A stretch of 64,000 nt of DNA, from positions 38,733,393-38,797,392 of the forward strand of contig NC_039361.1 in the NCBI RefSeq assembly GCF_003573695.1. The letters are read 5' to 3'. The translations under genes and the position numbers were made by a program. A model generated the notes under the pieces. That model searched no databases and was not told the origin of the DNA. It worked only from the letters and a program-made list of their open reading frames with translations. Positions 23,740 to 34,721 of this stretch are shown here, in pieces; the stretch's first letter is position 1; every line of letters begins with the position of its first letter. Origin of the DNA: Papaver somniferum (lineage: Eukaryota > Streptophyta > Magnoliopsida > Ranunculales > Papaveraceae).

Positions 23740-24720
23740 TTAAGGACTTGGTTCAACTGGCGCAGCTTTGGGTGCTCCTCGATGAGCCTGTGGCGATGGT
23801 GGCGGCGGTGGAGACATATGAACTGCAAAAGGGGATGGTGGCGACTGTTTTACTCCAGTTATGGATGCACAATAGCTTTTGATTACATTTGGGTAAGCAG
23901 GGTTGAAAGGTATTCCTATTCCCCACCCCGAAACCGATGAGAAAACGGCCGGCAAGCAAGTTTCACTAAGGTCAATGATAGCTTTGCAACATGCTGGACC
24001 TAGTCGGAGCTGAAATGTAAACAGAAAATTCAAGATCTCAGCATTGCAACCTTCGATATCAACAAGAGTTGACCAACACTTCTCGATTTCAGGACTGTAT
24101 GGACCTGGTAGTAGTGGTGGAAACAACCCAGGGATCCGAATGGTATCTAGTTGGGTGGGAGCTAGAGGTTGGAATTCAGTTGTGCCCATTGTAACAGCTG
24201 ATGCGACAGAGGTGGTTGGTGGTTCAACTGATGCAGGACTGGGTGATTCTAGATGAACCAGTGGCGGTGGAGACATATGAACTGGTAGCGACATTTTCCC
24301 TCCAGTTATGGACGCACAATAGCCTTTGACTACATTTGGGTAAGCAGGGTTGAAAGATATTCCTCTTCCCCACCCCGAACCCCATGCGAAAACGGCTGGC
24401 AAGCAAGTTTCGCTGAGGCCAATGATAGCTTTGCAACAAGCTGGTCCTAGTCGAAGCTGAAATGTAAAAAGGAAATTCAAAATCTCAGCGCTGCAACCTT
24501 CGATATCAACAAGAGTTGACCAACACTTCTCGATTTCAGGATTGTTTGGTAATAGTGGTGGAAACAGCCCAAGGATCCGAACAGTATCCAGTTGGGTGGG
24601 AGCTAGAGGTTGGAATTCAGCTGTGCCCATTGTAACTGCTGGTGCGACAATGAGTAGTACCAAAATGGAAAACTGTTTTACCTTGTTAGCCAACATCTCT
24701 TCAAAGCTCGAACTCTTCAT
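23740..24720 (-). CDS. Secreted protein with two ECA1/prolamin-like domains (copy 1)
   Basis: Single-exon frame, 326 residues. A hydrophobic signal peptide (FSILVLLIVAPAVTMG, about residues 17-32) is followed by two six-cysteine domains with identical spacing, C-x9-C-x18-CC-x9-C-x28-C (Cys66-135 and Cys205-274). The CW start, LGPACC and KGYCASITG signatures match the plant Prolamin_like (ECA1 gametogenesis-related) family. Family members, including egg-cell EC1 proteins, usually have one domain in 100-170 residues. The linker and tail are Pro/Ser-rich (HMSPPP). Before domain 2 the linker repeats the signal-peptide end (ASAVTMGTTEFQPLAPTQLD at 163-182; the original is at 26-45). Role unknown; secretion to the wall or apoplast and disulfide folding are inferred. 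Three paralogues lie downstream. Confidence 0.85.
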   Translation of the reverse strand: MKSSSFEEMLANKVKQFSILVLLIVAPAVTMGTAEFQPLAPTQLDTVRILGLFPPLLPNNPEIEKCWSTLVDIEGCSAEILNFLFTFQLRLGPACCKAIIGLSETCLPAVFAWGSGWGRGISFNPAYPNVVKGYCASITGGKMSLPVHMSPPPLVHLESPSPASVEPPTTSVASAVTMGTTEFQPLAPTQLDTIRIPGLFPPLLPGPYSPEIEKCWSTLVDIEGCNAEILNFLFTFQLRLGPACCKAIIDLSETCLPAVFSSVSGWGIGIPFNPAYPNVIKSYCASITGVKQSPPSPFAVHMSPPPPPSPQAHRGAPKAAPVEPSP

Positions 24721-24778
24721 TTTTACTATTTATCTTTCTTGCTGGTATTGTTATACTATTGTGCACAACTGGAAAGTA

Positions 24779-24787
24779 CTTATATAG
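24779..24787 (-). promoter_or_regulatory. TATA box of prolamin-like copy 1
   Basis: CTATATAAG on the minus strand, 59 bp before the ATG. The same box at the same distance precedes copies 2 and 3, and a conserved GTGCAC/AGTATAACA leader lies between box and ATG. Confidence 0.7.
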
Positions 24788-25384
24788 TGTTCTGATATAT
24801 GGTGAAACCGTTCTACTCTTTTATTACAGGTATTAATGTTTAGGTTTGATGAACATCAGTTTTCTTATTCACCTCTAATTCAAATTGTAACCTTTTTTCA
24901 TTCAGACTGTAATAAAATCTAATTAATAACTATTTAAGTTGTTTTTTCAAACTTTATCCCGCAATGAATGGAAACATGACTTGCATTATCCCACAACACG
25001 CTAAAATTACACGACCTGGCACAACTATGGATCAAATCTTGTGCATATTTGATGAAGTGTTGGGGAAGTATTCTACCAGTAACATTCTAAGAAATGTTCT
25101 AATCCCAACAAGGACAAATAGTGTTGTTTTCTTAAGAAAACATTTTTGTTTCCAACCATCATCTGGTTTGAATGCTTCAAAAAGTAAAACATCTGGTTTG
25201 ATAATTTTTTGACGGTCAACTGAAAGTCAAACAACAATTTTTAGAACCCTTTTTCATCAAAAATGGAAAAAAAATGCTGACTAACAAATATGGCATGAAC
25301 ATGACGTAAGGAAATAACAATAGCAACTGAACATATCGAATAAAGTAGCTGAACGAAAATAGAGTAAATTAAGAGTGTCCACCA
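24788..25384. other. Upstream flank of prolamin-like copy 1
   Basis: No gene. The first ~170 bp resemble the upstream regions of the other prolamin-like copies (ATTAATGTTTAGGTT, CAGTTTTCTTATTCACCTCT). The rest is AT-rich. Confidence 0.5.
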
Positions 25385-25824
25385 TTAATCTCCCAAAACC
25401 AGAAATTGATTGTCAAACACAAGCTAGTGACTTGAAATAGTGATAAACATCGCGCGTCTGGTTCTGCATTAAACCCTCCGGCCCTGGATAATCATCGGTT
25501 TCATCGAACGAATAGAGATAGATAATCATCAGGTTTATAATATATTTCATGAATTTTTTTGCCGCTCATATTGTTTGCATCATATGAGATCACCTTGCCA
25601 TTCAAAGTCTTATCAAATAAATTTTTATGCCAGAGCACCTTACCATCTGGAATTTGTAAAATCAGCTTTGCAGAACCTTCTTCATGCTCAATTAGTAATA
25701 TACTAAACTTTAAAGCATAACACTTCTGTAACGCACTATGATACACATCCATGTCGGAAGAATCAGGCAGACCATCGTCATACACTTCCGTGTCTGAAGG
25801 AGGAAACAGTTCATCGTGATACAC
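25385..25824 (-). pseudogene. F-box-type protein, C-terminal fragment, cut off by a copia insertion
   Basis: The minus-strand frame (107 residues) reads YDANNMSGKKIHEIYYKPDD and ends SLFVR before a stop. After a frameshift the same strand continues TDDYPGPEGL, a relic ending VLGD and a stop at 25385. The style fits the C-terminal end of a plant F-box-associated protein, and an F-box N-terminus of the same orientation (31143-31436) lies just beyond the copia element at 25838-31145. I infer the two pieces are one gene split by that element, with middle parts lost. The identification of this C-terminal part is weaker than that of the F-box itself. Confidence 0.45.
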
Positions 25825-25837
25825 GTACAGCTCAGGT

Positions 25838-26026
25838 TATTAGATATATGTAAGTGTGTCAATAAAGAGTGTGAAGTCAATAGGTCAAGTCAATGTCCAG
25901 TATTGTATTGGTTTCCTATTTCTGTTAAGACAACAAATGATTGTCCATAAATACCTTGTAATATTCTCTCAGAGAGTTACCTGAAAATAAACTTTTCTCA
26001 ATAATATCACTTTTATGTGTTTCTCA
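25838..26026 (+). repeat. 5' LTR of copia-2
   Basis: Start set at TATTAGATATATG by analogy with TGTTAGATAT-type LTRs; end set by CA immediately before the primer-binding site at 26027. The partner LTR is missing, so the start is approximate. Confidence 0.6.
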
Positions 26027-26221
26027 TGGTATCAAACAGATGATCCTGAGCCACATATTTCAATCATAATTTTTTTTTCTCAATAATCTTTTTCATCCTT
26101 CTTACAAGAATCAAGCAAATTTAATACAAAATTTTTCACGATTCAACAAGTTTACTAAAATCTTTTTCATCAGATCTGATTCATCAACAACTTTGTTCTA
26201 AAATCTTTACAGATCCAGTTA

Positions 26222-29200
26222 ATGTCAACTACAACAACTGTTTACAGACGAAGAAAACATATGGGTACTAATTCGAATTCCGCTGCTCAAATGGGTAATT
26301 CCTATGACTTTGTTTTTCCATTCACCAACATCTCAAACTTTGTTTCTACAAAATTAGGTCCCAATAATTTCTTATTGTGGAGTAATCAGATGGAAACTAT
26401 CTTGATTTCCACTGATTTATATGGTTATGTGAATGATGAAGTTCAAGAACCTGTTAAACAGGTGGAAATTGAAGGGGTTTTAAAGATAAATCCAGAATGG
26501 GTCTTATGGAGGAAAATTGATTGTTTTGTTGTTAGTTGTATGAAGGCAACTTTTACAGATTCGATTTCTGGTGATGTTTTAGGGTTATCTACTGCTAGGC
26601 AAATTTGGGAGTTTCTTGAAACTAGTTTTAGAAGCCAATTCATGGCAAGAAAGAGTATGCTTAAAAATCAACTCCACAATATCAAGAAAGGAAATTTAAC
26701 TATCTTGGTGTACTTACATAATGTCAAGACTATAGCTGCCTCTCTAGCAGCAATTGGAGAAAAAGTAAATGATACAGATTTAGTTATGTATGTTTTGAAT
26801 GGGCTAGGGATAGAGTTTGATACTTTTGTTATAGATGCTCAAAATAGAGAGACTCCTTTCACATTTGCAGAACTCAAACCAAGATTATTGAACCATGAAC
26901 AATGGCTTATTGAGCAACAACATACTTCTAGTGCTACTGATGATTCTCAGCATACTACTTCCTTCTATAGTAGAAATGGGTCTAATAATTTCAGTGGTAA
27001 TGGAAGAGGCAAATCCAAAAATACTGGTGGTAATGGATCCAATAATAATTTCAGTAATAATGGAAGATGCAGTTCTGGTTATAATGCAAGGAATTATGGG
27101 TATGGTTCTTATCAAGGAAAAGGATCTTATTCAGGAAGTACTTCATCTCAAGGGAATAATTCTTATCAAGGAAATTCTTCTAATCAAGGTAGCACTTCTG
27201 GACAAGGGAATAGAGGTAGAAGAGATTTTTCTATGGTAGATTGTCAAATTTGTCGTAAAAAAGGACATTATGCTAGCAGATGTTATTTTAGATACCATCC
27301 ACCAACTTTTCAAAATTCTGCAAATGAAGCTCAGCGTGGTCCTAATCAACAAGCCTTTGTCACTTTAAATGAAGAAAATTCTTATTCTGATCCTTCTACT
27401 TCAACTGCTTCTCATTGGATATCTGATTCTGGTGCTACTGCACACATGACTAGAAATGAGCAATTGTTGCAGAATACTTCTAACTACATAGGGAAGGATC
27501 AAGTGCAAGTTGGTAATGGTAAATCTTTATCTATTACTTCAAGTGGTACTTCAAATATTCAAACAGCTACAACCAATTTCAGAATGAATAAAGTATTATT
27601 AGTTCCTGCCATGAAGCATAACTTACTTTCAGTAGCTAGATTCATAAAGGATAATTCTTGTTATTTTAAGTTTTATCCATATGGTTATGAAATTAGGGAC
27701 TTATATTCTGATGCTATTCTTGCTCATGGTAAAGTAGTTGATAATCTGTATCCTTTTATGCATATGCCTAAAATTTAATATTCCTTTTCTGCAACTTTAT
27801 CTGCTTCTCCTGTTGTCTGGCATGCTAGATTAGGACATCCATCAAATCAAATTTTACAAAAACTTCATTCTGATAATCAAATTGTTTTGAATTCTTCACT
27901 TCCTTCTACTTTGTGTCATCCATGTCAGCTTGCTAAAAGTAAAAAGCTACATTTTCAACTATCACCTTCTCATGCACAACAACCTTTAGCTTTTATATAT
28001 TGTGATGTTTGGGGGCCTATTGTTTCTTCTCTCAAAGGTTATAAATACTATATTTTGTTTGTTGATGATTTTAGTAGGTTCCATTGGATTTACCCTATGG
28101 AACTGAGATCTGATGCTTGTCAATGTTTTCAACATTTTAAAACTCACATAGAAACTCAATTTTCTACAAAAATTCTTGCTTTTCAAGTTGATGGTGCTGC
28201 TGAACTTGTTAAAGGGCCATTTCAGGTCTTATTACAATCTAGTGGAATAAATGCTAGAATATCATGTCCTAAAACTCCAGAACAGAATGGCCTTGCAGAA
28301 AGAAAGCATAGGCACATTACTGAAATGGGTAATACACTCTTGTTTAACCTAGATTAATTGGGGGCCATCGGAATTAATTGGAGGCCACGCACTAGAGGAC
28401 AAAAAAGGTCACCAGAAACTAATTTGGGTCACCCCTTATAAAAATATTTTTTAAATGGCTAAAATGCCCCTAAATGATTAGTGTTAAAATTTAATTAATT
28501 AGTGATAATCTTAATTAATTAGTGATAATCTTACTTAATTAGAGTTTAATTTTTTTTCCAGATTTTTTGTCTGCAATTTTTAGTCTAACTTTTTTTTTTT
28601 TTTTGCCCAGATAGTATGAAAAATCGTCAAGGTATTAAAAATTTTCATTGACGACCCTCAACAGTCGTTAATGTTTAGACTGTTTAAGTGACGACTCTAA
28701 ACTGTCGAAGATTCATTAATGGCGGAAATGTACGACAACTTTGGGTCGTCATAAAAATGATCAATTCTCTGACGACCCTTTGGAAGGATCGTTACTGTTT
28801 TGGTTACGCATTTGACGACTTAAACAGTCGTTAATGTTTTATAAATGTCGTTATAGACTGTTGTTAATCTCTAAAAAGAGTCGTTAGTGTATGACAGTTT
28901 AGAGTCGTTATTATTTTGATCATGATGTATATGACGACCCTACATTGTCGTTAATGTCGGTGAAGGGTCGTTAATTGAAGAAAAAAAATATTAATCAAGG
29001 GTAAAATAGTATATTCATCTTCTGATTTTTACACCCCTGAAAAATTTTGGGGGCAAACAAAATTCCATGGCCCCCAATTAAACTAGGTTGTTTAACTATT
29101 CTTGTCCAAAAGAATTTTGGTATGATGCTTTTCTTACTGCTACTTATCTTACAAACAGAACACCTACAAAAGTTTTACATTTTAAATCACCTTTTGAGGT

Positions 29201-31145
29201 TTTATTTGGTGTTTTTCCAGATTATGCTTTTCTTAAAACTTTTGGAGTTATTTGTTATCCTAATCTTGCTCACTCAAGAGCAGATAAACTCTCCCCAAAA
29301 TCAGTTAAATGTGTTTTTACAGGTTATAGCCCTCTTCACAAGGGTTATAAGTGTTACAATCCTGTTACTAAAAAGCTTTACATTTCAAGGCATGTTGTTT
29401 TCTCTGAGTCTGAGTTTTATTTTTCTTCCTCTAATACATCTCTAGACTTGGATTCTTCTTTTGAGCAATCTTCTTCTCCTACATCTTTTTCTGAAAATGT
29501 TCCTTCTTCATCTTCTTCTGAAGTTGTTCCTTCTAGTACTATAATTACTAGGTCTCAAAAAGGAATTTCAAAACCAAAAATTTATCCAGATCATGTTTCT
29601 TATTTGTCTGTTAAACATCACATTTCTTCTACCTATACAACATTATTGACTACTTTAACTGAGCCCAAGAATTTTAAAGAAGCAATCAAAAATCCTGATT
29701 GGCAAGTGTCAATGAAAGATGAATATACTGCTTTGATGGATAATGATACATGGAAGTATGTTGCACCTGAGCGTCATATGAATATCTTAGGATCTAAATG
29801 GGTGTATAGGATCAAACAAAAATCTGATGGTACTATTGATAAATTAAAATCAAGATTGGTTGCTAAAGTCTATAATCAACAAGATATTTTAATGAGACTT
29901 TTAGTCAAGTTGTTAAGTCTCCCACAGTAAGAGTTTTTCTTTGTTTAGCTATTACTTACAATTGGCCAATTAAACAATTAGATGTAAGTAATGCTTTTCT
30001 CCATGGATATTTAGATGAGAATGTTTATATGTCACAACCACAGGGATTTCTTAATCCAAATTATCCTCCTCATTATGTGTGTCAGCTTAAAAAGAGTTTA
30101 TATGGTCTTAAACAAGCACCTAGGGATTGGTTCTTTAGGTTCAATTCTTTTCTTATCAAGTATGGCTTCAATAAGTGTGTTTCTGACAATTCCATGTTTG
30201 TGAAGTCTTCATCAGATGGTATTCTTATTTTGATTTTGTATGTGGATGATATCTTGTTAATTGGAAGTTCTTCTAAGCAAATTGATGATGTTATTGTTAC
30301 TTTAAAGACATAGTTTGCTATGAAAGATTTAGGGGATTTAGCTTTTTTTCTTGGTATTGAAGCTGTCAGAAGTATTGATTCTATTGTTTTAACTCAAAAG
30401 AAATATACATTAAAATTGTTAACAAAGGCAAACATGTTAGATTGTAAGCCTTGTGATACTCCAGTGGTCAAGTCTAGTAGACTTTCAATACATGATGGAA
30501 TTAACTTGATGATCCAGCTGCTTATAGGACACTTGTAGGTGATTTACAATATCTCACAGTTACTAGACCAGATATATGTTTTGTTGTAAATTATGTTTCT
30601 CAATTTATGCATTCTCCATCTGATATGCATCTTCAATTGGTTAAGAGAATTTTACGGTATTTAAAGGGTACTATTGGTCTGGGTATTTCATTGAGAAAAT
30701 GTGATTTGTCAAGTTTAAAAGTTTATGCTGATTTTGATTGGGCTGGGTGCCCTGATACAAGAAGATCAACCTCCGGTTTTGCAGTCTTTTTGGGTTCTAA
30801 TTTGGTTTCATGGTCTTCTAAAAAGCCACCTACAGTGTCTAAGTCCTCTGCAGAAGCTGAATACAAATGTCTTTCTGTTGCTGCTGCTGAGTTAAAATGG
30901 TTTTCTTATTTGTTAGCTGATTTACAGATTGTGGTTAAATCTGCTTTGCTTTTGTGTGATAATACAAGTGCTCTGGATTTGGCATCTAATCCTGTTTTTC
31001 ATGCCAGGACCAAGCATATAGAAATTCAATATCACACTGTTAGAGAACTTGTAGAGGATGGTTTCTTACAACTTCAGCACATTTCATCAGAGGATCAATT
31101 GGCAGACATTTTTACAAAGGGCTTATGTTCTCATACCTTCTCCTA
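26222..31145 (+). pseudogene. Broken gag-pol polyprotein of copia-2
   Basis: Open frame 26222-27778 (518 residues) holds a UBN2-like Gag, an Asn/Ser/Gly-rich low-complexity part, a zinc knuckle (CQICRKKGHYASRC, about residue 341) and the protease triad DSGAT (Asp about 402). A TAA at 27776 ends it before the pre-integrase HARLGHPS motif. The integrase core runs at 27887-28357 and resumes after the MITE at 29088. The frame shifts near 29880, before the RT core; YVDD lies near 30240; a TAA sits at 30311; another shift occurs near 30500. RNase H runs from 30607 to the truncation. The element encodes no working enzyme set. Confidence 0.88.
28348..29087. mobile_element. 740-bp MITE inside the copia-2 integrase
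   Basis: Inverted ends CCTAGATTAATTGGGGG and CCCCCAATTAAACTAGG (one mismatch) are flanked by perfect 8-bp direct repeats TTGTTTAA (28340-28347, 29088-29095). Removing the element plus one repeat rejoins the copia frame (NTLLFN then YSCPKEFWYD). The interior has many GACGACCC / GTCGTTA motifs in both orientations. No ORF. The 8-bp duplication suggests hAT. Confidence 0.9.
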
Positions 31146-31711
31146 GATCAATCGACAAGCTTGTATGATCTTTACATCAAGATAGATAATGTTCAAGAAA
31201 GTTAAGCTTTCGAGCAGGAAATCACCACCACAAATATTCGCAGTTCCTCCATCAAGTGAAAGAAATCCAAAACATGGTTTTGTGTAGAACAATATAGGGG
31301 AAGAATTTAGGTGGGAATTCCAAATACGAGCAAAATACGGACAAGATATGAGACAGAGCCATTCTTTTGAAACAATTTTGAATCTAACTAGAGATTTCAC
31401 TGGTAAACGCTTCAAAATATCTATTAAGACATCCATGCATATTGTTCGCAGCAGTAGATGCTGCGGTAGATGTTAAAAGATAAATTCTCAAGATGCAATA
31501 AAACATTACCAAATTCAGAGGATCTGTCACTTGGACATGCATAACTTGTTGCAGAGCTGCTTAATGAAGATAAAACAGTGCTGCCTGAATGTGCATTCAG
31601 ATCTGAATATTCAACGCAATCCTTTCCTGAGATCACCATTGCAAGGATCTGAAAACAGAAACAAGAGTAATTGAAAAAAAGAATGAGTAGAATGTGAAAA
31701 AATCTTGACAA
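31143..31711 (-). pseudogene. F-box protein, N-terminal fragment (copy 2)
   Basis: The minus-strand frame has [20 protein letters not shown] and [19 protein letters not shown], nearly identical to copy 1 at 22765-23172. An upstream Ser-rich leader (31424-31711, different frame) parallels the copy-1 leader, so a frameshift lies near 31430. The coding sequence meets the truncated end of copia-2 at 31146. With no F-box-associated domain attached it cannot act as a normal SCF substrate receptor. Confidence 0.65.
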
Positions 31712-32025
31712 AATTTATAAGAAGAATTCTCTTGTCAATTGAATGAATATTACTATTATCAAGAAATAAGTAAATGCAATTTCTTACTTCCCGAGATTAT
31801 TTTCTTGTGAATTCTGCTAGCATAACTGTGTTATGGGGAAATGGAATGGACATATATTCCACAATCAACTCAAAAAAGTCTTAAGATAATTTGGAACGCC
31901 AACCTCCATGTCCAACAAAAATACTACGCAAAAGCATAGTGGGAAAACAAGTGATTTGCCAATCGATAAACACGGAGAGAAAATGTTGATCTAAAAGCTA
32001 GCCAAAATTTTAGAAGTTGGCAATA
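31712..32025. other. Spacer homologous to 23220-23450 and 37030-37130
   Basis: Non-coding sequence shared among cluster units (for example CAAGTGATTTGCCAATCG). It ends where an LTR-derived insertion begins. Confidence 0.55.
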
Positions 32026-32815
32026 AAATGATAAAAATTCACGATTAGAATTGTAGGAGCAGAAAATATATAACGGACACGTGTCGAGAGATCTAGGCAT
32101 AAGTAGCTTAATTAGATACAATTGTTTGTAGGAAATAAGACCTTGCTAGCTCTTATCCTAACTAGTCAGTCCTAAGGGCATTATTGTAACTCGCGTACAT
32201 CCCTACCCCTTTATAAGGGAAAGAGAAATATGTTTGTAGAGATCTTTTATCTTCTTCCCACAACCTAGAGTTTAACAAGAACTCTATTTTCCTTTAATGG
32301 AGTTTGTATGTAACACTTCCGATCATAGTGCAAACCCGTAGATGTAGGCTTCATTAATGGCCGAACCACGTAAAAATCCTTGTGTTCATGTTTACTTTGA
32401 TGCACTTCTCCTCTTACTTGTTAGTAGATCTTAATCTTAGGTGTTAGATTTCATTGGGTGTGGTTGTTATATTTTTAACAACCACATTCTGGCGCCGACT
32501 AAGGGGACCGAGAGTCTCCAATCTGTAGTTTTTAGCTTGGAAGTAGTAGTTCCAGTGAAGTTAGTATTGATCTACCAACTTTTTAGGCTGAAGTGTGAGG
32601 GGAAAACATGTAACTTTGCCGGCAGAAAGTTATATTCAGACAACAAACAACAGAAGCAGTGAAGTCTCATGTGTGTAAACCAGAGATGAATACAGAGAAA
32701 GCTTCAACAAAATCGGAAACAGAGATACTTCGCCGGACAGCAAGCCTGAAACAGGACGAATCTTCTTCTCATCTATCTCTTATATATCTACAGTTGCATC
32801 TGCAGAGAATGTACA
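32026..32815 (+). mobile_element. LTR plus primer-binding site relic, Athila/Tat-type
   Basis: Sequence absent from the sister units. A likely LTR ends ...AACAACCACA at 32486 and is followed by TTCTGGCGCCGACTAAGGGGA, which resembles the TGGCGCCG primer-binding site of plant gypsy Athila/Tat elements. A TATA-like CCTTTATAAGGG lies near 32210. No coding domain or second LTR follows; by 32848 the cluster spacer resumes. The LTR 5' border is uncertain, placed somewhere between 32026 and 32060. Confidence 0.55.
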
Positions 32816-33269
32816 TACTTGCGTAATCTTGAAGTTGGACTACGTATACTGTATGTTGAACATTTTTGCTATTAGAAACAAGTCAGTGCCTTAAAAGATC
32901 AGCCATGAAACTGAAAAATTGTCAGCTGGAGAAGTACAAAGATAACTGAGCCAAGATCGGTTACCCATTTTTAATTTTTGCACTCATGTTCCAGGAAACA
33001 TTCATTCGCATAATGTATTAAATTTTTTGTTCATTTGTAAAGAAGCTAAGCAGAGTAAGGATTCAATCAGAGACATTAAAAATATTTTTCATTGACGCAT
33101 CAGGCAATAGTCGTCTACATAAAATATCCTACTTAAAAAGTGCGAAGCAATTATTTGTTTGTGCGTGGTTTGGAGCTTCTAGGTGAAGGGTTCGTCCGTG
33201 AAGGTGGTAGGTTGGCCTTGTGATAGAGGAACATCACTTCTTCTGCATATCAACTAAATAAAGCTTCAG

Positions 33270-34241
33270 TTAAGGACTTGGTTCAACTGGCGCAGGTTTG
33301 GGTGCTCCTCGATGAGCCAGTGGCGATGGTGGCGGCGGTGGAGACATATGAACTGCAAAAGGGGATGGTGGCGACTGTTTTACTCCAGTTATGGATGCAC
33401 AATAGCTTTTGATTACATTTGGGTAAGCAGGGTTGAAAGGTATTCCTCTTCCCCATCCCCAATCGTATGAGAAAACGGCCGGCATGCAAGTCTCGCTGAG
33501 GCTAATGATAGCTTTGCAACATGCTGGACCTAGACGAAGCTGAAATGTAATTAGGAAATTCAAGATCTCAGCATTGCAACCTTCAATATCAACAAGAGTT
33601 GACCAACACTTCTCGATTTCAGGATTGTATGGTAATAGTGGTGGAAACAACCCAGGGATCCGAATGGTATCTAGTTGGGTGGGAGCTAGAGGTTGGGATT
33701 CAGCTGTGCCCATTGTAACAGCTGATGCGACAGAGGTGGTTGGTGGTTCAACTAATGCAGGATTGGGTGATTCTAGATGAACCTGTGGTGGTGGCGGTGG
33801 AGGCATATGAACGGGTAGCGACATTTTCCCTCCAGTTATGGATGCACAATAGCCTTTGACTACATTTGGGTAAGCAGGGTTGAAAGGTATTCCTCTTCCC
33901 CACCCCGAATTCCATGCGAAAACGGCTGGCAAGCAAGTTTCGCTAAGGCCAATGATAGCTTTGCAACAAGCTGGTCCTAGTCGAAGCTGAAATGTAAAAA
34001 GGAAATTCAAAATCTCAGCGCTGCAACCTTCGATATCAACAAGAGTTGACCAACACTTCTCGATTTCAGGATTGTTTAGTAATAGTGGTGGAAACAACCC
34101 AATTGTATCTAGTTGGTTGGGAGCGAGAGGCTGGGATTCAGCTGTGCCCATTGTAACAATTGATGCGACAATCAGTAGAACGAGAACGGAAAATTGTCCC
34201 ACCTTCTTAATCGACATCTCTTCAAAGTTCAAACTCTTCAA
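33270..34241 (-). CDS. Secreted protein with two ECA1/prolamin-like domains (copy 2)
   Basis: Single exon, 323 residues, closest to copy 1 at 23740. Signal peptide about residues 16-32 (FSVLVLLIVASIVTMG). Domain 1 is Cys63-132 and domain 2 Cys202-271, both C-x9-C-x18-CC-x9-C-x28-C. The linker has a Pro run (HMPPPPPPQVHLE), and the signal-peptide echo SVASAVTMGTAESQPLAPTQ precedes domain 2, so the duplication unit began inside the signal peptide. The C-terminal tail (HMSPPPPPSP) is extensin-like in composition but lacks the regular SP4 repeats of extensins. The peroxidase at 34722 lies 480 bp upstream on the same strand. Function unknown; the family is known mainly from gametophyte and egg-cell secreted proteins. 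Confidence 0.85.
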   Translation of the reverse strand: MKSLNFEEMSIKKVGQFSVLVLLIVASIVTMGTAESQPLAPNQLDTIGLFPPLLLNNPEIEKCWSTLVDIEGCSAEILNFLFTFQLRLGPACCKAIIGLSETCLPAVFAWNSGWGRGIPFNPAYPNVVKGYCASITGGKMSLPVHMPPPPPPQVHLESPNPALVEPPTTSVASAVTMGTAESQPLAPTQLDTIRIPGLFPPLLPYNPEIEKCWSTLVDIEGCNAEILNFLITFQLRLGPACCKAIISLSETCMPAVFSYDWGWGRGIPFNPAYPNVIKSYCASITGVKQSPPSPFAVHMSPPPPPSPLAHRGAPKPAPVEPSP

Positions 34242-34299
34242 TTTTACTACTTATTTTTCTTGCTGGTACTGTTATACTATAGTGCACTACAGAAAAGTA

Positions 34300-34308
34300 C
34301 TTATATAG
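34300..34308 (-). promoter_or_regulatory. TATA box of prolamin-like copy 2
   Basis: CTATATAAG on the minus strand, 59 bp before the ATG, in a leader nearly identical to that of copies 1 and 3. Confidence 0.7.
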
Positions 34309-34721
34309 TGTTCAAGATATTAATGTTTAGGTTTTATGACCATGCATCAGTTTTCTTATTCACCTCTTAAGTAATTCTTACTGTAACCATTTTTCATTTA
34401 GATTGTAGTAAAACCTAATCAATAACTATTTCAGTTGTTTTTCCAAACTTTATCCTGCAATAACTATGCTTAATATCTCTCTTCCTGACAGTGGCATAGT
34501 CCGTTGTAGAGAGAAGGCCTTGCAACAAAACAAAACAAAACTAATCTTTGTGGAAGGTTTAGAGTTCCAAATGACTTTTATAGAACTTCACAATTCGATT
34601 ACATTTTTATTACTTACACTTGACAAATAATTTTGGTACGCGTTAATGCATATCTCTTATTGTACAACATGAAACAAATTCTTGTAAACATAAAACGTAG
34701 CCAAGTTAAACTCAATGACTC
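34309..34721. other. Spacer between prolamin-like copy 2 and peroxidase 1
   Basis: Non-coding. Parts (CAGTTTTCTTATTCACCTCTTAAG, GTGGAAGGTTTAGAGTTCC) recur at 38620-38870 and 42200, another sign of block duplication. Confidence 0.6.

Larger units (their letters stand above)
25838..31145 (+). mobile_element. Ty1/copia element (copia-2), 3' truncated
   Basis: A short 5' LTR (about 25838-26026, ending TTTCTCA) is followed at once by a primer-binding site TGGTATCAAACAGA, close to the initiator-Met tRNA type. Gag, protease, integrase, reverse transcriptase and RNase H follow in copia order. The element stops within the RNase H C-terminus (DQLADIFTKGL) near 31145 and joins F-box-gene sequence directly: no 3' LTR is present, so no target duplication can be checked. 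A 740-bp MITE sits in the integrase region at 28348-29087. Confidence 0.88.

Noticed and set aside
23740..24720. Extensin or arabinogalactan-type protein
   Set aside because: Pro-rich stretches are short; the conserved cores are six-cysteine domains with CC pairs, which define a prolamin-like protein instead.
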